Shown piece by piece: positions 5,901 to 8,865 of a DNA stretch of 8,865 bases. Location: assembly GCA_910578865.1 (NCBI GenBank), contig CAJTRM010000060.1, positions 1 to 8,865 of the forward strand, given 5' to 3'. Source of the stretch: an uncultured Dorea sp. (lineage in GTDB: Bacteria > Bacillota_A > Clostridia > Lachnospirales > Lachnospiraceae). The notes under the pieces are model-generated. The model did not search any database, was not told where the DNA came from, and saw only the letters and a program-made list of their open reading frames with translations. Numbering within the stretch: the first letter of the stretch is position 1; each line of letters begins with the position of its first letter. Both the position numbers and the translations under genes were made by a program.

Positions 5901-6233
5901 ATGAGAAACATGATTGCATACTGCGGACTGGATTGCGAAAAATGTGATGCATATCTTGCAACAATCAACGATGATCAAGAACTGCGCGAAAAAACTGCAA
6001 AAGTATGGGCTGAGTTAAATGATGCTCCTATTTTGCCGGAACATATCAACTGTCAAGGCTGTCGTGCTGATGGGATTAAAACGGTATTCTGCGACAGTCT
6101 TTGTGACATTCGTAAGTGTGCATTGAACAAAGGCGTAGTTACATGTGGAGGCTGTCCGGATATAGAAAAATGTCAGACTGTCGGAGAGATTATCTCAAAC
6201 AATCCTGAGGCACTGAATAATCTGAGAGGATAG
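5901..6233 (+). CDS. Cys-rich DUF3795 family protein
   Basis: The 110-residue protein begins MRNMIAYCGLDCEKCDAYLA, the typical DUF3795 opening (YCGLDCxxCxAY). Eleven cysteines occur at positions 8, 12, 15, 51, 54, 64, 68, 73, 82, 85 and 91, in paired CxxC-like spacings (CQGC, CGGC), so a zinc or Fe-S binding fold is likely. The family is small, cytoplasmic and without an established reaction. Length is normal and the protein looks complete. TTAGGAGAG lies about 11 bases before the ATG. It is the first gene after a good promoter and stands 87 bases before a TudS-related gene that also carries conserved cysteines. The family call is confident; metal binding is inferred from the Cys pattern. Confidence 0.92.
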   Translation: MRNMIAYCGLDCEKCDAYLATINDDQELREKTAKVWAELNDAPILPEHINCQGCRADGIKTVFCDSLCDIRKCALNKGVVTCGGCPDIEKCQTVGEIISNNPEALNNLRG

Positions 6234-6256
6234 GCGGAAGTCGGAGGGTAAAATGC

Positions 6257-6328
6257 ATGAATAGATGTTACAAGATGTTGAAGATAGGCGTATGGTGCGT
6301 GAATTTATGGAGAGACATATATGTTTAA
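6257..6328 (+). other. Possible 23-codon leader ORF overlapping the next gene
   Basis: An ATG at 6257 lies 8 bases after a strong GGAGGG (6243-6248). It opens a 23-residue frame ending at 6328, overlapping the following gene by 8 bases. The peptide has two Cys and two Trp and no known relatives. An alternative frame, 6265-6351, reads MLQDVEDRRMVREFMERH and onward, looks more protein-like in residue use, and is cut from an upstream ATG by one in-frame TAG. Either a coupling leader or the worn stump of a lost gene is possible. Confidence 0.25.
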
Positions 6329-6866
6329 AGATGGAAGAAGTAAAAAAGTAGTTTTTGTTGCTCATTGTTTTTTAAATCAAAATTCTATTTCTGACGGAAC
6401 TGCTGTTTATCCGGCTGCATTTAAGGATATTGTTGAGTTTTTTATAAAAGATGACATTGGTATTGTTCAAATGCCTTGTCCAGAGTTTTGCTGCTTAGGT
6501 CTTGATAGAGGAAACATCCATGGAGCAGACAATCCCGTTGTTGTAGAGAATACCCGTATCCGTTCAGAGATGAAAAAGAATATTCCCAATGCACAATTAG
6601 AACAATTAGTTGATTACGTGGTTTATCAAATATTAGAATATATTAAATATGGATTTAAAGTTGTTGGCATTATAGGAGCAAACCGCTCTCCAAATTGCGG
6701 TGTGGATACAACGTCAGATAAAAATACTGAAATAGAAGGCATGGGGCTATTCATGGAGAAGATTTCATATCAACTTTCTGAAAAAAATATATCTGTCCCA
6801 ATGACAGGATTAAAGGAATCTGACAATATTGCGGAAAAACTGTATCCATTAATAAAGAATATGTAA
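6321..6866 (+). CDS. TudS-related (CD3072-type) putative Fe-S desulfidase
   Basis: This 181-residue cytoplasmic protein resembles the TudS-related group near DUF523. It has VVFVAHCFLNQNS (10-22), IVQMPCPEFCCLGLDR (48-63) and IIGANRSPNCGVDTT (117-131). TudS (thiouracil desulfidase) holds a [4Fe-4S] cluster through three cysteines; C16, C53 and C126 occupy the matching blocks, with C57 and C58 extra. The predicted chemistry is removal of sulfur from a thiolated small molecule or base, but the substrate of this subgroup is unknown. Length is about right for the family and no truncation is seen. GGAGAG lies about 6 bases before the ATG. The neighbours DUF3795 (Cys-rich) and a flavodoxin-fold oxidoreductase would fit redox or sulfur metabolism. 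Family membership is good by motif memory; activity is inferred. Confidence 0.82.
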   Translation: MFKDGRSKKVVFVAHCFLNQNSISDGTAVYPAAFKDIVEFFIKDDIGIVQMPCPEFCCLGLDRGNIHGADNPVVVENTRIRSEMKKNIPNAQLEQLVDYVVYQILEYIKYGFKVVGIIGANRSPNCGVDTTSDKNTEIEGMGLFMEKISYQLSEKNISVPMTGLKESDNIAEKLYPLIKNM

Positions 6867-6895
6867 AATAAATTGAATTTCATGGAGGGAATATA

Positions 6896-7309
6896 ATGCT
6901 TGAAAATATACCGTCCCAATCAACTATGACAGAATTACTTGGTGAACCTTTATTTGAAGTCTGGCAGGAGTTATGCCTGGCTATTGATGAAAGATACGAA
7001 ATGGAGCGATTATGGAATACCGGCGGTAAGAATTGGACTTACGAGTATAAATATCGCAGAGGAGGTAAAACGCTTTGCTGCCTGTATGCGAAAAGCAATT
7101 GTGTTGGGTTCATGATTATTTTTGGAAAAAATGAAAGAACAAAATTTGAAGATATCAGAGGTACTCTTTCTACTGCTGTTTGCAGGAAGTATGATGAAGC
7201 AAAAACCTATCACGATGGAAAATGGGTAATGTTTGAACCGTCCGATACTGCTGAATTTGATGATTATATTAAGTTGCTGGCTATTAAAAGGAAACCGAAT
7301 CGGAAATAA
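6896..7309 (+). CDS. DUF3788 family protein
   Basis: The 137-residue protein shows the whole DUF3788 pattern: LLGEPLFEVWQEL (14-26), WNTGGKNWTYEYKYRRGGKT (40-59), then LCCLYAKSNCVGFMIIFGK, a YDEAKTYHDGKW block (99-110) and the C-terminal KLLAIKRKPNRK. It is a small soluble protein with no known reaction; the fold is probably a compact ligand-binding or YdhG-like (DUF1801-like) domain, which is a guess. Length is normal and the ends are intact. GGAGGG lies 6 bases before the ATG. It sits 29 bases after the TudS-related gene and 28 before the DUF3267 gene, consistent with an operon. The family call is confident; the function is unknown. Confidence 0.9.
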   Translation: MLENIPSQSTMTELLGEPLFEVWQELCLAIDERYEMERLWNTGGKNWTYEYKYRRGGKTLCCLYAKSNCVGFMIIFGKNERTKFEDIRGTLSTAVCRKYDEAKTYHDGKWVMFEPSDTAEFDDYIKLLAIKRKPNRK

Positions 7310-7337
7310 CAAGTCAAGCGTGATTTGGAGGCTCACT

Positions 7338-7967
7338 ATGGACAAAGACAAAAGAAAATTAACAGAAAAAGAATCGGAACGTAAGGAGCATTTTGAAAAG
7401 TTAAGTTCTGAAATGCAGAAAAAGGGATACAAAATAAAGAATATGATTATCAATACTCAACATGCGGCGTATTTTGGTTTTTTGATCATGCTGCCATTTA
7501 TGGCTGTAACATTTTGGATCTACAATAATGTGAATGGTTTTGATTTAGACCGTATTTCCTGGGGGAGTGCTGTAGCAGCGCCTCTGCTCATTCTATGTCT
7601 GATTATCCTGCATGAGTTAATACATGGAATTACGTGGAGTCTTTTTGCAAAAAAACATTTTCATTCGATTGATTTTGGAATCATATGGAGTAGTTTTACT
7701 CCATATTGCACCTGCTCCGAACCGTTGAAAAAGTGGCAATATCTGTTGGGAATTGCTATGCCTACACTTGTTTTAGGAGGCGGGGGTGCAGTGGCTGCGG
7801 TGATGACAAATCAATTACTACTATTTTTCCTGGCAGAATACATGCTTTTATCAGGTTGTGGAGATTTTCTGATTATACTGAAAAGCATGTTATACCGCAC
7901 TGATAAGAAAGAAAATGTGTATTGCGACCATCCCTATGAGTGTGGTTTTGTTATTTTTGAAAAATAG
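7338..7967 (+). CDS. DUF3267 membrane metalloprotease-like protein
   Basis: This 209-residue membrane protein carries HELIH at 92-96 inside a hydrophobic segment, the HExxH zinc-protease signature of DUF3267. Hydrophobic stretches at about 42-62, 77-99, 135-156 and 158-182 suggest four membrane passes. D176 in SGCGDFLII is a candidate third zinc ligand. The C-terminus CDHPYECGFVIFEK is typical of the family. The charged N-terminus (KRKLTEKESERKEHFEK) is cytosolic-looking and may be a coiled segment. The open frame extends upstream to 7233, but that part overlaps the DUF3788 gene; the ATG at 7338 has TTGGAGG about 6 bases before it and gives the normal length. Intramembrane protease activity is inferred; the substrate is unknown. 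Confidence 0.88.
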   Translation: MDKDKRKLTEKESERKEHFEKLSSEMQKKGYKIKNMIINTQHAAYFGFLIMLPFMAVTFWIYNNVNGFDLDRISWGSAVAAPLLILCLIILHELIHGITWSLFAKKHFHSIDFGIIWSSFTPYCTCSEPLKKWQYLLGIAMPTLVLGGGGAVAAVMTNQLLLFFLAEYMLLSGCGDFLIILKSMLYRTDKKENVYCDHPYECGFVIFEK

Positions 7968-8038
7968 AGATGCATACTGCGGGTTCCTGTTTTTACAGCG
8001 GGACGTATCGGCAGTTGTTCACTGAGGGTAGGAGAAAT

Positions 8039-8865
8039 ATGAGAATACTAGCTATAAATGGCGGGCCGCACAAAGGAAATACGTGGCGGTTGACGAAGAT
8101 AGTAAGAAAGATTTTATATAGATGTGATAAAACCATTGTGTTCAATGAAATACATTTAGCGGATATTGACCTTCCGTTCTGTACGGGATGCAGTAATTGC
8201 TTTCGTAGAGGGCACGCAACCTGTCCTCATTATAAAAAAATACAGCCTATCATGGATATGATAGAAGAAAGTGATGCAGTTATCTTTTCAGTTCCGTGCT
8301 TTCAAGGGCATTTGCCGGGAATATTGAAAAACTTTACCGACCATATGGCATTTATGTTACATCGTCCAAGGTATTTTACAAAGAAAGCGCTTATCATTAG
8401 TACAACCGGAGGAGTATTTGCTGACAGCACAACAAAAGCTTTAGCAGCAACACTGTCGGGGTGGGGATTTAATAAATGCTGGCAATTACCTATAACGGCA
8501 CTTAGCTGGAATGATTATAAACCTACAGAAAAAGATTTAAGAAAGACATCTGATATCACGAAGAAGTTTTATCTTGATGTAAAATCTGGGAAAATGCATG
8601 TTCCCGGTATCGGAGTGCTGATTCCGTTTAATCTATTTCAAGCTATGTGTGTTGGTAATAAAGTGGAGGCAGAGTATCCGACGGAAGATAATAATTTCTG
8701 GCCGAATTATAAAGGTATGAGATATGCACCGGGTATACCTTTGACACTTTTGAAGCGATTTGCAGGGTGGGTGATTTACTTGGTCGGAAAAAGGTTGTCT
8801 AAAACAATGGTACCCTCAGTGTACAAAGGGATACACGCCTCAAGTACCGTCTTTTGGCGGCTGTC
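8039..8865 (+). CDS. NAD(P)H/FMN flavodoxin-fold oxidoreductase, partial at right edge
   Basis: The frame opens at ATG 8039 after GTAGGAGA and runs 275 codons to the window end without a stop, so the C-terminus is missing. The N-terminus MRILAINGGPHKGNT carries the FMN-phosphate loop of NADPH-dependent FMN reductases (G-x-P-x-x-G-N-T). It is followed by PFCTGCSNC (C48, C51, C54) with C62 in TCPHY, then SVPCFQGHLPGILKNFTDH (84-102), the usual P-x-x-x-x-x-P-x-x-L-K-x-F-x-D flavin and dimer segment, and STTGG (121-125). Simple members are about 180-200 residues; this one has a longer C-terminal part with a hydrophobic stretch (PGIPLTLLKRFAGWVIYLVG) that may touch the membrane. The Cys cluster recalls the iron-sulfur flavoprotein style. 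The flavin fold is confident; the electron acceptor is unknown. It lies 71 bases after the DUF3267 gene. Confidence 0.88.
   Translation, partial: MRILAINGGPHKGNTWRLTKIVRKILYRCDKTIVFNEIHLADIDLPFCTGCSNCFRRGHATCPHYKKIQPIMDMIEESDAVIFSVPCFQGHLPGILKNFTDHMAFMLHRPRYFTKKALIISTTGGVFADSTTKALAATLSGWGFNKCWQLPITALSWNDYKPTEKDLRKTSDITKKFYLDVKSGKMHVPGIGVLIPFNLFQAMCVGNKVEAEYPTEDNNFWPNYKGMRYAPGIPLTLLKRFAGWVIYLVGKRLSKTMVPSVYKGIHASSTVFWRL

Noticed and set aside
7010..7453. Minus-strand 147-codon frame across DUF3788/DUF3267
   Set aside because: It is antisense to two confidently assigned genes and hydrophobic only because it mirrors Lys/Glu-rich codons.
7968..8038. Terminator or promoter between DUF3267 and the flavoprotein gene
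   Set aside because: Only a 4-bp CTGT/ACAG stem with a T loop is present, with no T run after it, and no -35/-10 pair of good spacing was found.

Overview
The window looks like a Gram-positive, low-GC anaerobe of the Clostridia, most likely a Lachnospiraceae-type gut organism. This rests on the Leu-type T-box leader before a bacterial leuS, strong AGGAG-type ribosome sites, consensus sigma-A promoters, and a set of small protein families typical of Clostridia (DUF3795, TudS-related, DUF3788, DUF3267). The placement is inference from gene content.

Region 1 (1-960, minus strand): a small P-loop protein with its own promoter, a TetR-style palindrome just downstream of the -10 box, and a clean terminator. 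Beyond the terminator lies a badly decayed CapA-like (PGA_cap) gene that has lost two internal blocks and changed frame. Region 2 (960-3840, plus strand): a consensus promoter, a Leu T-box riboswitch with its regulatory terminator, and a full-length leuS for leucyl-tRNA synthetase. A long multi-part hairpin follows it. This is the conserved core of the window.

Region 3 (3840-5700): a short GC-rich non-coding patch, then a markedly AT-rich three-gene unit behind an extended -10 promoter. It encodes an unknown 174-residue protein, a DUF433 antitoxin-like protein with an unusual N-terminal extension of about 75 residues, and a DUF5615 PIN-like toxin candidate. After it comes what looks like the left tip of a transposase-bearing insertion sequence, with a strong tip hairpin and a 17-codon transposase start that ends abruptly. 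The low GC and the IS scar suggest an acquired accessory island.

Region 4 (5830-8865, plus strand): five closely spaced genes behind one good promoter. They encode a Cys-rich DUF3795 protein, a TudS-related putative Fe-S desulfidase, a DUF3788 protein, a DUF3267 membrane metalloprotease-like protein, and an NAD(P)H/FMN-type flavodoxin-fold oxidoreductase that runs off the right edge. Cys-rich, Fe-S-like and flavin proteins occur together here, so a shared redox or sulfur role is possible but unproven.

No tRNA, rRNA or CRISPR array was seen. The best candidates for something new are the three-gene DUF433/DUF5615 unit and the DUF3795-to-flavoprotein cluster.
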